Numbered from the stretch's first letter, positions 9,273 to 17,181 are shown. The stretch is DNA of 64,000 bases from RCIO01 sp965232405 (GCA_965232405.1 OZ246966.1:3658001-3722000), one strand, 5' to 3'. Notes: a model not told the origin generated them from the sequence alone. Translations and numbers: made by a program.

Positions 9273-9289
9273 TGCATAAGCTTTATGCA
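9273..9289. promoter_or_regulatory. Palindrome, possible operator
   Basis: TGCATAA-GCT-TTATGCA is a 7-bp inverted repeat with a 3-bp centre, in the divergent region between the DUF4212/symporter operon and the rightward gene at 9354. A related half-site TGCATAC follows at about 9293. Position and symmetry suggest a regulator site; the regulator is unknown. Confidence 0.4.
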
Positions 9290-9353
9290 GACTGCATACG
9301 AAAGGAACTCATACTTTGGTATTAGTCGGTTTCAGTTGTGGAGAACGTCGGAA

Positions 9354-10001
9354 ATGAGCGCGTTTGCTGAACGGAGCGCCCGGTTCCTGCGCGATTTCGC
9401 GGCCCGGTTCGCATTTCGGCGGGATAACGCGCCGATTGGCACCGTCGACGATCTGCAGCACTTCGTGACAAGCCGGTCGGCATTCGTCGCGCAGCACAAG
9501 CTCTACGGTTATCTCAAGGCCCGCATGGGAACGCGCTATCCCTCAATGTTCGAGGACGACGTTTTCATCCAATCGGTGAACGTAGCGAAGATGCATGTTT
9601 TCGCGGCGTGCCTGTCGGACCTGACCGTGCATGCGGTGGCGCGCTCGACCGCAGGGTCCGAGCTTGACCACGCCGAGCGAGGGCGCTTCGCGGAGGCGCT
9701 CTATGACGGCGGCATAGCCGAATTCGCCACCGATGCGGCGGTGGAAGGCGACCGCACGAACTGGCGCACAGAGTTCGGCAAGAGGCTGGAAAAGGTGAAC
9801 TGGGAAAACCTGGCCGCCGGCGGCGATGCATTCACCGAGAGCCCCGCCGCACTGGTTCGCTGGGCGCCGATAGCCGACGAACTGAAGAAATACGATGTAG
9901 AGATCGTGCGCAATTCAGTGCGTTATGCCTGGAACGAGGTGATCCGTTCTCTGAGGAGGCGCCTCGACGCCGGGGCGATCCAGGCGGAATTGCGCCGCTA
10001 G
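9354..10001 (+). CDS. Conserved hypothetical protein, 215 aa
   Basis: I do not recognise a named family. The frame is open further upstream (to 9159), but ATG at 9354, about 40 bp after the palindrome, gives a sensible N-terminus of MSAFAERSARFL. The protein is soluble, mostly helical and charged, without signal peptide or membrane helices. Regions that look conserved are VAQHKLYGYLKARMGTRYPS and VKMHVFAACLSDLTVHA-like helices, and a C-terminal helix VRNSVRYAWNEVIRSLRRRL. It is divergent from the symporter operon and convergent with glnA across a shared terminator. The neighbouring transporter gives a weak hint of a linked role only. Confidence 0.75.
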   Translation: MSAFAERSARFLRDFAARFAFRRDNAPIGTVDDLQHFVTSRSAFVAQHKLYGYLKARMGTRYPSMFEDDVFIQSVNVAKMHVFAACLSDLTVHAVARSTAGSELDHAERGRFAEALYDGGIAEFATDAAVEGDRTNWRTEFGKRLEKVNWENLAAGGDAFTESPAALVRWAPIADELKKYDVEIVRNSVRYAWNEVIRSLRRRLDAGAIQAELRR

Positions 10002-10009
10002 CGCAACAA

Positions 10010-10036
10010 AAAACCCCGGCGCGAAGCCGGGGTTTT
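10010..10036. terminator. Bidirectional terminator
   Basis: AAAACCCCGGC-GCGAA-GCCGGGGTTTT: a 7-bp G+C stem flanked by A4 and T4 so it can terminate transcripts from both sides. It lies between the convergent unknown gene (stop 10001) and glnA (stop 10061). Confidence 0.9.
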
Positions 10037-10060
10037 CGTTTTCATGTCAATGCGGTTCGA

Positions 10061-11470
10061 TCAGACCGAGTAGTACATGTCGAACTCGACCGGGTGCGGC
10101 GTCATCTCGTAGCGCAGCACCTCTTCCATCTTCAGTTCGATGTAGGCGTCGATCTGGTCGTCGTCGAACACGCCACCGGCCTTCAGGAAGCCGCGGTCCT
10201 TGTCGAGGCTCTGCAACGCTTCGCGCAGGCTGCCGCTGACGGTCGGGACCTTCTTCAGTTCGCGCGGCGGCAGATCGTAGAGATCCTTGTCCATCGCGTT
10301 GCCGGGGTGGATCTTGTTCTTGATGCCGTCGAGGCCGGCCATCAGCATTGCGGCAAAGGCAAGATACGGATTGGCCGTCGGGTCGGGGAAACGGACCTCG
10401 ACGCGCTTCGCCTTGGGCGACGAACCGAACGGAATGCGGCAGGAAGCCGAACGGTTGCGGGCCGAATAGGCCAGCAGCACCGGCGCCTCGAAGCCCGGCA
10501 CCAGACGCTTGTAGGAATTGGTCGAAGCGTTGGTGAAGGCGTTGATCGCCTTGGCGTGCTTGATGATGCCGCCGATGTAGAACAGGCAGCTTTCCGACAG
10601 GCCGGCATATTCATTGCCCGCGAAGGTCGGCTTGCCGTCGTTCCAGATCGACTGGTGAACGTGCATGCCCGATCCGTTGTCGCCATAGATCGGCTTCGGC
10701 ATGAAGGTGGCCGTCTTGCCATAGGCATTGGCGACCTGGTGGATCACATACTTGTAGATCTGCAGCTTGTCGGCGTTGCGGGTCAGCGTATCGAACTTCA
10801 TGCCGAGTTCGTGCTGGGCCGCGCCCACCTCGTGGTGGTGCTTCTCGGTTGCCACGCCCATTTCCGCCATCACGGTCAGCATCTCGGAGCGCATGTCCTG
10901 TGCGGAATCGATCGGCGGGACGGGGAAGTAGCCGCCCTTGACGCGCGGACGGTGGCCGAGATTGCCTGTCTCATAGTCGGTGTCGTCATTGGACGGCAGT
11001 TCGGTGGAATCCAGCTTGAAGCCGGTATTGTAGGGGTCGGCCTTGTATTTCACGTCGTCGAACACGAAGAACTCGGCTTCCGGGCCGAAATAGGCGGTAT
11101 CGCCGAAACCTTCCGACTTCAGGTAGGACTCGGCCTTCTTGGCGGTGCCGCGCGGGTCGCGGTTGTAGCTCTCGCCCGAGATCGGATCGAGAATGTCGCA
11201 TACGACAGCCATCGTTGACTGGGCGAAGAACGGGTCCATCGTCACCGTCTCCGTGTCGGGCATGAGCACCATGTCGGACTCGTTGATTGCCTTCCAGCCG
11301 GCGATCGAGGAGCCGTCGAACATGACGCCATCGACGAACATGTCCTCGTCAACCGCAGCCACGTCCATCGTCACGTGCTGCATCTTGCCCTTCGGGTCGG
11401 TAAAGCGCAGATCAACGAACTTCACTTCGTTGTCCTTGATCTGCTTCATGATGTCTTTTGCTGTCGTCAT
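10061..11470 (-). CDS. glnA: Glutamine synthetase type I
   Basis: Makes glutamine from glutamate, ammonia and ATP; the main ammonia-assimilation enzyme. The 469-residue length is that of dodecameric GSI-beta. Seen: VMFDGSSIAGW near residue 50, the metal-site region FFVFDDVKY and HHHEVGAAQHELG, the catalytic NRSASCRIP, and the adenylylation tyrosine in KDLYDLPP near residue 398. So activity is probably controlled by GlnE adenylylation, signalled through the PII protein encoded 53 bp upstream. The start ATG at 11470 agrees with the family. Transcription runs leftwards from the glnB promoter region, ending at the terminator near 10023. Confidence 0.98.
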   Translation of the reverse strand: MTTAKDIMKQIKDNEVKFVDLRFTDPKGKMQHVTMDVAAVDEDMFVDGVMFDGSSIAGWKAINESDMVLMPDTETVTMDPFFAQSTMAVVCDILDPISGESYNRDPRGTAKKAESYLKSEGFGDTAYFGPEAEFFVFDDVKYKADPYNTGFKLDSTELPSNDDTDYETGNLGHRPRVKGGYFPVPPIDSAQDMRSEMLTVMAEMGVATEKHHHEVGAAQHELGMKFDTLTRNADKLQIYKYVIHQVANAYGKTATFMPKPIYGDNGSGMHVHQSIWNDGKPTFAGNEYAGLSESCLFYIGGIIKHAKAINAFTNASTNSYKRLVPGFEAPVLLAYSARNRSASCRIPFGSSPKAKRVEVRFPDPTANPYLAFAAMLMAGLDGIKNKIHPGNAMDKDLYDLPPRELKKVPTVSGSLREALQSLDKDRGFLKAGGVFDDDQIDAYIELKMEEVLRYEMTPHPVEFDMYYSV

Positions 11471-11523
11471 GTCGTTTTATCCCTGTATGACATTGGTAGT
11501 CTGAAACGCCGGCCTGTCCCCGG

Positions 11524-11862
11524 TCAGATCGCGTCTGAGCCCGTCTCGCCGGTGCGGATGCGGACGATTTCCTCGACATTGGATACGAAGATCTTGCCGT
11601 CGCCAATGCGGCCCGTCTGGGCCGCCTTGCGGATAGCCTCGACCGCGCTCTCGACGGACTCGTCTTCAAGCACAACCTCGATCTTCACCTTGGGTAGAAA
11701 ATCGACGACATATTCCGCGCCGCGGTAGAGCTCGGTGTGGCCCTTCTGGCGGCCGAAACCCTTTGCTTCCGTGACGGTGATCCCCTGCAAGCCGACTTCC
11801 TGAAGTGCTTCCTTCACCTCGTCGAGCTTGAATGGTTTGATGATCGCCTCGATCTTCTTCAT
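11524..11862 (-). CDS. glnB: Nitrogen regulatory protein PII
   Basis: Trimeric PII signal protein that binds ATP/ADP and 2-oxoglutarate and controls GlnE and the NtrB/NtrC system. The 112 residues carry the T-loop with the uridylylation site Tyr51 in YRGAEYVVDFLPK and the conserved GRIGDGKIFV B-loop. Its position directly before glnA (53 bp) favours glnB over glnK, which normally precedes amtB. A sigma-54-type promoter lies about 60 bp upstream, indicating nitrogen-limitation control through NtrC. All functional residues appear intact. Confidence 0.97.
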   Translation of the reverse strand: MKKIEAIIKPFKLDEVKEALQEVGLQGITVTEAKGFGRQKGHTELYRGAEYVVDFLPKVKIEVVLEDESVESAVEAIRKAAQTGRIGDGKIFVSNVEEIVRIRTGETGSDAI

Positions 11863-11921
11863 GCGTTGAAAGCCTCCGGTGGGGTGAACGGGTCTTTGAC
11901 CGGCCCGCTTCGGCAGCCACT

Positions 11922-11939
11922 AAGCATGAAATATGCCAG
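11922..11939 (-). promoter_or_regulatory. Sigma-54 (-24/-12) promoter of glnB-glnA
   Basis: On the minus strand CTGGCATATTTCATGCTT has the invariant GG and GC dinucleotides at the correct 10-bp separation of RpoN promoters (consensus TGGCAC-N5-TTGCW, two mismatches). It is about 60 bp before the glnB start, which fits the known RpoN/NtrC control of glnB in rhizobia. A direct repeat TGCACAAT/TGCACAAC at 12059-12074, about 130 bp upstream, is in enhancer position but is not a good NtrC dyad. Confidence 0.7.
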
Positions 11940-12149
11940 TTGGCCGCCCAGGGACAGGAACATCGCGCCGGCCAAGGATCAGCCGGCTCGACAACGAAAA
12001 CCGGGCATTCAATTGCCGGATTTGCATAGGTAGCCAGATTTTCGTCAACCGATGTCGATGCACAATTGCACAACGAATAAGCAGACTGCAAAGGGTTTGG
12101 GCAGAATTTCGCTTTGCGGGGGCAGCACCAGTGCCGCTAGTTTGGCGGC

Positions 12150-13640
12150 ATGCGCACGATTGCCTCCCACCGACTGCTGACGTCAGCCGAAATGGCCACT
12201 GCCGACCGCATGGAGGCCGAACTTGGGCCGTTCAGCCTGCGGCGGCTGATGGAAAATGCCGGCGTCGCGGTGGCGCGAGAGGTGCTGCGCCGGTATCCGC
12301 AGACCGGGGAAGTGGCGGTGCTCTGCGGCCCCGGCAACAATGGTGGCGACGGTTATGTCGCGGCGCGCATTCTGACGGAATGCGGCGTGCCGGTGACCGT
12401 GTGGCGCGAAAGCGGGCCGAAGGCGGGCAGTGATGCCGCCGACGCGGCGGCCGGCTGGCGCGGGCAGGTTGCAGAGCTCGCCGACTTCCATCCACGGCCG
12501 GGCATGCTGGTGCTGGACTGCCTGTTCGGCGCCGGCCTGTCGAAGCCGCTTGGGGGCGCTGCGGCGAGAGCGGCCGAAGCCTGCAACGAGGCCGCTGTGC
12601 AGGTGCTGGCGGTTGATCTGCCCTCGGGGGTGTCCGGTGCGGACGGTACGACGCCCGGGCCGGCCTTCAGCGCAGATGCCACCATCACCTTCATGTGCCG
12701 TAAACCCGGCCACCTTCTGCTGCCGGGGCGAGACCTCTGCGGCGAACTGGTCGTCGCCGATATCGGCATCCCGCAAGCAGCGATGGAGGCTGCGGGCGGT
12801 ACGACCTTCGCCAACGAACCGGATCTGTGGCGGGCGCATCTGCCGAGCCTGTCCAATGACACCCACAAATATGCCCGCGGGCATGCAGCGGTGTTTTCCG
12901 GCGGGCCGTCAGCCACCGGTGCGGCGCGGCTGGCGGCACTGTCCGCTGCGCGGGCAGGGGCGGGAGCGGTCACGGTGCTGTCGCCTGCCAATGCGCTGAT
13001 GGCCAATGCGGCGCATCTCGCGTCGATCATGCTTGCGCGGATCGAGAGCGCAGAGGAACTCAAAGCGTTCGTGGCAGAGCGAAAGGTTCGATCGCTGGTC
13101 ATCGGGCCTGGCTTCGGCGTCGGCGAGAAAGCGCGGGACTTCGTCCTGTCATTGCTGGGCGAGGAAGGGCGAACGCTGGTGATCGACGCCGACGTCATCA
13201 CCTCGTTCAAGGATGAGCCGGAGGCGCTCTTCGCCGCCTGCCGGGCGTCGAAAGCGCAGGCTGTGCTGACGCCGCATGAGGGCGAGTGCGGCCGGCTGTT
13301 TCCGGATCTGGCGGAAGTCCCCTCGAAACTCGACCGCGCAAGGCAGGCGGCAGCACGGAGCAGCGCCATTGTGGTGCTCAAAGGGCCGGATACGGTGATC
13401 GCCGCCCCGGACGGCCGTGCTGCGATCAACACCAACGGAACGCCACTGCTGGCGACTGCAGGCTCGGGCGACGTGCTGGCGGGAATTATTGCCGGGCTGG
13501 CGGCGCAGGGCATACCTGTCTGGGAGGCTGCCTGCGCGGCGGTCTGGATGCACGCCGAGCCCGCGCGTGAGTTCGGACGGGGGCTGATCGCGGAAGACCT
13601 GCCGGACGCGCTTCCCGGTGTCCTACAAAAACTTGTTTAG
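12150..13640 (+). CDS. nnr: Bifunctional NAD(P)HX epimerase / ADP-dependent dehydratase
   Basis: Repairs hydrated NAD(P)H. The N-terminal half (about 1-215) is the YjeF_N epimerase with GPGNNGGDGYVAAR near 54-67 and the acidic LDCLFGAGL. The C-terminal half (about 225-490) is the ribokinase-fold dehydratase with HKYARGHAAVFSG, LTPHEGECGRL, KGPDTVIAAPDG and the catalytic GSGDVLAGIIAG. At 496 residues it is a normal fusion. It diverges from glnB, and the two starts are about 290 bp apart. It overlaps the DUF72 gene's stop by 4 bp on the opposite strand. Confidence 0.95.
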   Translation: MRTIASHRLLTSAEMATADRMEAELGPFSLRRLMENAGVAVAREVLRRYPQTGEVAVLCGPGNNGGDGYVAARILTECGVPVTVWRESGPKAGSDAADAAAGWRGQVAELADFHPRPGMLVLDCLFGAGLSKPLGGAAARAAEACNEAAVQVLAVDLPSGVSGADGTTPGPAFSADATITFMCRKPGHLLLPGRDLCGELVVADIGIPQAAMEAAGGTTFANEPDLWRAHLPSLSNDTHKYARGHAAVFSGGPSATGAARLAALSAARAGAGAVTVLSPANALMANAAHLASIMLARIESAEELKAFVAERKVRSLVIGPGFGVGEKARDFVLSLLGEEGRTLVIDADVITSFKDEPEALFAACRASKAQAVLTPHEGECGRLFPDLAEVPSKLDRARQAAARSSAIVVLKGPDTVIAAPDGRAAINTNGTPLLATAGSGDVLAGIIAGLAAQGIPVWEAACAAVWMHAEPAREFGRGLIAEDLPDALPGVLQKLV

Positions 13641-14437
13641 CCGTCCACGCGCTCCTGCAGCGCCATCGCGCCCTGCGGCGCGCGGATCTTGCCCTCATGG
13701 ATGATGTACATGAACACGTCGCGCGGTTTCTTCTCGATCTTTGCTGACGGATCGGCGAGGGGCAGATCGTCCGGCTGGCCGCCTGCGGCCCACAGCTTCG
13801 CCCGCGCCGCCCAGCCGTCGAGATCGGCGGGCGAATAGGCGGTCGGAATATCATCCTGGCCCTTCTGCAACCGGGCATAAACGAAGTCAGCCGTCACATC
13901 GGCGAATTCGGGATAGTCGTGGTGGTGGGCGTAGCAGATCGCGCACTTGTATTTGCGCGCCAGCGCGACGAACTCCGGCACGGCGAAAGTCGGGTTGCGG
14001 ACCTCCAGCGCGTGGCGCAGCGACAGGCCGGCATGGGTCTCCGGCAGCAGCTTGAGAAACCCTTCGAAATCATCGGCGTCGAACTTCTTGGTCGGGGCGA
14101 ACTGCCACACGATCGGCCCGAGCTTGGGACCGAGTTCCTCCAGTCCCTGGGCGAAAAATTTCGCCATCGACTCGCCTGCATCCGCCAGCACCTTGCGATT
14201 GGTGACGAAGCGGTTGCCCTTGATGGCGAAGACGAAACCGTCCGGTGTCTCGGCATGCCACTTGGCGTAGGTTTCCGGTTTGAAGCCGGAATAATAGGTG
14301 CCGTTGACCTCGATCGTGCGCAGCTTGGAGGCGGCGTATTCGAGCTGGCGCTTTCTCGGCCACTTGTCGGGATAGAAGGTGCCTTCCCACGGCTCGAAGG
14401 TCCAGCCGCCGATGCCGGCGCGGATGGTAGCAGTCAT
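13637..14437 (-). CDS. DUF72 family protein (YecE-like)
   Basis: TIM-barrel DUF72/YecE-family protein of unknown biochemical function. Seen: the N-terminal GIGGWTFEPWEGTFYP, then EVNGTYYSGFKPETYAKW, FVFAIKGNRFVTNRK, and WQFAPTKKFD, in the usual order. I chose ATG at 14437 (266 residues, MTATIRAGIGGW), because upstream in-frame sequence is a translated intergenic palindrome (RPDPEPVEG), a common false N-terminal extension in this group. It is convergent with the nnr gene, stops overlapping by 4 bp. Confidence 0.9.
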   Translation of the reverse strand: MTATIRAGIGGWTFEPWEGTFYPDKWPRKRQLEYAASKLRTIEVNGTYYSGFKPETYAKWHAETPDGFVFAIKGNRFVTNRKVLADAGESMAKFFAQGLEELGPKLGPIVWQFAPTKKFDADDFEGFLKLLPETHAGLSLRHALEVRNPTFAVPEFVALARKYKCAICYAHHHDYPEFADVTADFVYARLQKGQDDIPTAYSPADLDGWAARAKLWAAGGQPDDLPLADPSAKIEKKPRDVFMYIIHEGKIRAPQGAMALQERVDG

Positions 14438-14532
14438 GCAGGTGCTCCGGGTCTGATGCGGGTGCGAAGATGCGCGGGCCGACAGCGGATGTCCACCCGG
14501 AATGAAACAATGCTGACAGGAGGTGAGGGAGG

Positions 14533-14570
14533 CCGACCTCGGTCCTTCGACAGGCTCAGGATCAGGTCGG
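14533..14570. repeat. REP-like intergenic palindrome
   Basis: Inverted arms CCGACCT and AGGTCGG flank a core containing CCTTCGACAGGCTCAGGA, a sequence I recognise as a very common dispersed palindromic repeat in alphaproteobacteria. It sits between the ends of the DUF72 gene's upstream region and the stop of the broken gene at 14575. Possible role in mRNA stability or as a passive repeat; no other copy of this type is seen in the window. Confidence 0.65.
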
Positions 14571-14574
14571 AGCG

Positions 14575-15352
14575 TCATGACGTGTCGGGCTGCTCCAGCA
14601 CCCAGAAGGCGAGGCCGTGAACGTCCTCCAGGATTTGGTGGACGGTGTGTAGCGGGCGGCGGCCCGAGGGCGAACCGGGCGGGCGGCCGAAACGCAGCGG
14701 CCAGGTTCGCCGGACGTGGTTTCGTCGCCGTGTGCCCGCGTGGCGAGGTTCATCGGCTTGCACGGCTGAGACATTTCTCGACCGCCAACGGGCGAAACGC
14801 CGGGCCTCGCGCGGCAGTTCGTCCAGCGCACGGGCGAGGGCGGCCAGCCGGAGGGTGAGGCGGCGGGCGTCGATCGGCTCGTATGGCGTCGGCGGCACGG
14901 GCAGCGGCGCCGGCTCGCTCCAACCGGGGATCGACATGCGCGGCATGTCCCGAGACGCGGGCAGGCGGCGCTCGCGGCGCAGCGGGTCGAAAAGGGGTAG
15001 GGCAAGTCTGGCGCTGGCCGCCGTGCCCCTGTGCCAGCCGCTCTTGCCCGCAACGCGCCTTTCGGGCGCTCGCATGGCCGGGAGTTGTTGCGCCGCGACG
15101 ATGATGAGCCGCCGCGCCGCGGCTTCGGCAGGACGCAAAAGGCGGAGCACCGCGCGGTGGAGATGGCGGGGGGAGGGCTACCCCCTCACCAGGTACGGCC
15201 AGCGCCTCGGCTTCGCCTTGGCGGGCCGAACCGTCCTCTCCCGCAAGGGGAGAGGTAGGGCCGGTGAAGCCGGCCAATGCTGCGAGCGTGGCCAGCACGC
15301 GCTTCAGCGCGGTGCGGTGTCGCTCGATCGCAGCATTCCAGTCCATCGCCAC
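14575..15352 (-). pseudogene. Conserved rhizobial hypothetical gene broken by a palindromic element
   Basis: The N-terminal part starts with ATG at about 15352 after a GGAGGTGGCG-type site and reads MAMDWNAAIERHRTALKRVL. The body resumes in another frame from about 15170 (HLHRAVLRLLRPAEAAARRLI) to the stop at 14575 (LAFWVLEQPDTS). Both parts match, from memory, one family of small conserved hypothetical proteins in Mesorhizobium and relatives. Between them lies a RIME-like palindromic element that adds sequence, shifts the frame and places a TAG just before the second part. A GTG at 15150 could still start a 191-residue C-terminal product. Function unknown; disruption is inferred from the frame switch. 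Confidence 0.6.
15181..15256. repeat. RIME-like palindromic repeat element
   Basis: Contains a strong hairpin CCTCTCCC-GCAAG-GGGAGAGG at 15235-15255, a second dyad CGCCTCGGCTTCGCCTTGGCG, and a CCCCTCACC end. The series resembles the Rhizobium-specific intergenic mosaic elements (RIME), which are about 100 bp with two palindromes. Here it lies inside the reading frame of the pseudogene at 14575-15352. Exact ends cannot be fixed without other copies. Confidence 0.6.
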
Positions 15353-15613
15353 CTCCTATCAAGGGCGGCGGAATTGTAAGCGAGGTTTGAGGGGCGGGGA
15401 TAACTCGGGGATAAAAAATCAGGCATTGAACTTGGAGACCGGATACACATGCGCCCGTACGCGTGTAATAAAAGTTGACCGACCCATAGATTCCGCGCAC
15501 CCTGCTGCTATGTGGCAGGACCTCATCATGGCCTACGATAGTTCTACGGAAGCGGAGTTCGAACAGGCTAACTAGGGTAGATTCTAACGCAATATTCGAG
15601 GCCAGTAACGCTA
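15353..15613. other. Gene-free stretch at the left edge of the accessory cassette
   Basis: I see no convincing gene here. A short frame ending near 15575 (MAYDSSTEAEFEQAN, after CTCATC) could be a remnant of a coding sequence, but no family is recognisable. G+C falls visibly from about 15380 onward compared with the pseudogene, marking the start of the cassette that runs to about 18.1 kb. Confidence 0.4.
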
Positions 15614-15829
15614 ATGAGCACTCGTTGGATTTTCACGCGGCAAGGCCAACCAATATACTACCAAACTGATGGGCATATCTACACACGCGAAGGTCGCTAT
15701 TCGTACTGGATCAGTGACGGCTGGTGGTTCCGTGTCCCCGATGGCCAAGCATCTTACTATGTTAATGAAGATTGGATATTCACGGCTCAGGGGCAACCCG
15801 CCTTTTATTATGGTGATCGCGACGATTGA
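15614..15829 (+). CDS. Small four-repeat aromatic protein (4-fold beta flower-like)
   Basis: A 71-residue protein made almost wholly of four degenerate 16-17 residue repeats: residues 5-20, 21-36, 37-53 and 54-69. Each begins with an aromatic/hydrophobic triplet (WIF, HIY, WWF, WIF), has a Gly near position 7 or 8, and ends with a Tyr/Trp pair (YY, YW, YY, YY). This matches what I know of the small '4-fold beta flower' proteins, predicted to form a closed beta structure; their function is not established. It starts with ATG at 15614 and precedes the membrane-GAF gene by 40 bp on the same strand. No signal peptide. Confidence 0.65.
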   Translation: MSTRWIFTRQGQPIYYQTDGHIYTREGRYSYWISDGWWFRVPDGQASYYVNEDWIFTAQGQPAFYYGDRDD

Positions 15830-15869
15830 CGATCTCCACAGTTGTTCTGAATTTTGATAAGGGAATCGC

Positions 15870-16697
15870 ATGGCGCTTGGCTTTTTTCAGCGATGCGGGA
15901 AATGGGTCGATCTCCATCGAGAGCCAATTGCTCTGGTTATCTCAGCCGTTGCTCTCGTATTTTTTACAAACTTCTGGACTTGGCTGACTGAGAAAGACTC
16001 GCCACTCGCATGGCGGGCCGGAGGCGTCATTGGAATCGCCGTGGCGATCGGGAGTGCTTGGTTCGCTGCAAAGTCTCAGGGCACGCTCGCGGCTCGAAAC
16101 GCGGAGTTAGAAGGCCAACTCACGAGCATGAAAAGTCTTGTGAGTGGGTTCGGCAGCGATTACTTCGACATTTGGGATCGTCGGTTGCAAGTCCTTGCAG
16201 AGGAACTAGGCTTCGACGCGAGAGACAGGATCAGCGTCTACCGTCACGACGACAATGCCTTCACGATGGTCGGCCGCTATGCTGTGCTTCCGCAATTGGA
16301 TAAGCCTGGTCGAAGCGTCTATCCCGTAGACCAAGGTGTGATTGGTGCAGCATGGCATGCTGGGAACGGACAGTGTATTGTCCAAGATTTCCCGGACCCG
16401 AATACTGACCTTGACGGTTATTGCGCCCGCAACTTGGATGAGTGGCACCTCACGGCTGAAGTGGTGCAGGCTATGAACATGAAACCACGCTCCATCGCGG
16501 CATTCGCCCTCAACGATCAACAGGGTTCGTCACGCCATGCTATTATTGTGTTTGAAAGCACGGATGCGAATCGATTCTCCGTGCCAGAATTGGAGAAACG
16601 CGTACATGGCCTGCCGGGCAAAGACATCGTCCACCTGCTAGAGGTTATGCGGAACCGCGAACCATCACCTGAGTTTGCGAGGGAGAAAGGCTTCTAA
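15870..16697 (+). CDS. Membrane-anchored GAF-like domain protein
   Basis: 275 residues. Two membrane helices at about 19-39 and 48-68, a short predicted coiled coil (about 70-98, TLAARNAELEGQLTSMKSLV), then a domain of about 105-265 with the GAF pattern: RISVYRHDDNAFTMVGRYA, a GVIGAAWHAG helix, DFPDP, a long helix, and SIAAFALND...AIIVFEST. GAF domains bind small molecules, so this is a possible membrane-tethered sensor or effector. The start ATG at 15870 follows a TAAGGGAA site. The next gene, a Panacea-domain protein, starts one base after its stop, which indicates tight coupling. G+C is lower than in flanking housekeeping genes. Confidence 0.7.
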   Translation: MALGFFQRCGKWVDLHREPIALVISAVALVFFTNFWTWLTEKDSPLAWRAGGVIGIAVAIGSAWFAAKSQGTLAARNAELEGQLTSMKSLVSGFGSDYFDIWDRRLQVLAEELGFDARDRISVYRHDDNAFTMVGRYAVLPQLDKPGRSVYPVDQGVIGAAWHAGNGQCIVQDFPDPNTDLDGYCARNLDEWHLTAEVVQAMNMKPRSIAAFALNDQQGSSRHAIIVFESTDANRFSVPELEKRVHGLPGKDIVHLLEVMRNREPSPEFAREKGF

Positions 16698-16698
16698 G

Positions 16699-17181
16699 AT
16701 GGCTGATCTTAAGAATGTTATCGCTTATCTCGTGATGCATTATCCCCACAAGAACGAGCTTTCCAAGGCGCGACTGACCAAAATGATCTACCTTGCCGAC
16801 TGGAAGTCCGCCCTCGATCGCGGCAAGCCGGTAACGGATATCGCATGGCGCTTCAATCACTATGGCCCCTATGTCGATGATGTACATAAACTGGCACTTG
16901 AAGACCCTGCCTTCGATGTTCAATCTGAGGTCACGCCGTTCGGCAATCGCAAAGAACGGATAGTGCTGAAGCAAAAAAATATCGATATTCGCGTGGCGGA
17001 TGAGGAAGCCGCAATCCTCGATCACGTTATCGAGCAGACACGTCGCCTTACATGGGATCCTTTTATCAAGCTGGTTTACTCTACCTATCCGATTCTAAGT
17101 GGAACTCGTGGTGAATCGTTGGATTTGCTCAACGCCGCCAAACGGTATCGCAATGTGGAGTCTCACTTAGCTAAGCAATAG
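16699..17181 (+). CDS. Panacea-domain (DUF4065/SocA-like) protein, probable antitoxin
   Basis: 160 residues carrying the Panacea domain: LTKMIYLADWKSAL at about 26-39, ITDIAWRFNHYGPYVDDV-like stretch at about 46-62, and a C-terminal KLVYSTYPIL near 134-143. Panacea domains act as antitoxins for many unrelated toxins (the PanAT systems) and include the SocA adaptor. I chose ATG at 16699, since GGGAGAAAGG lies just upstream; an earlier in-frame GTG-type start would overlap the GAF gene. Its partner is probably the membrane-GAF protein, by the 1-bp spacing, though the small protein at 17215 is also possible. Confidence 0.8.
   Translation: MADLKNVIAYLVMHYPHKNELSKARLTKMIYLADWKSALDRGKPVTDIAWRFNHYGPYVDDVHKLALEDPAFDVQSEVTPFGNRKERIVLKQKNIDIRVADEEAAILDHVIEQTRRLTWDPFIKLVYSTYPILSGTRGESLDLLNAAKRYRNVESHLAKQ

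Noticed and set aside
14750..15352. 200-codon minus-strand frame as an intact gene
   Set aside because: Only the first about 30 codons look like the conserved protein; the rest is the palindromic element and the body gene read in the wrong frame.
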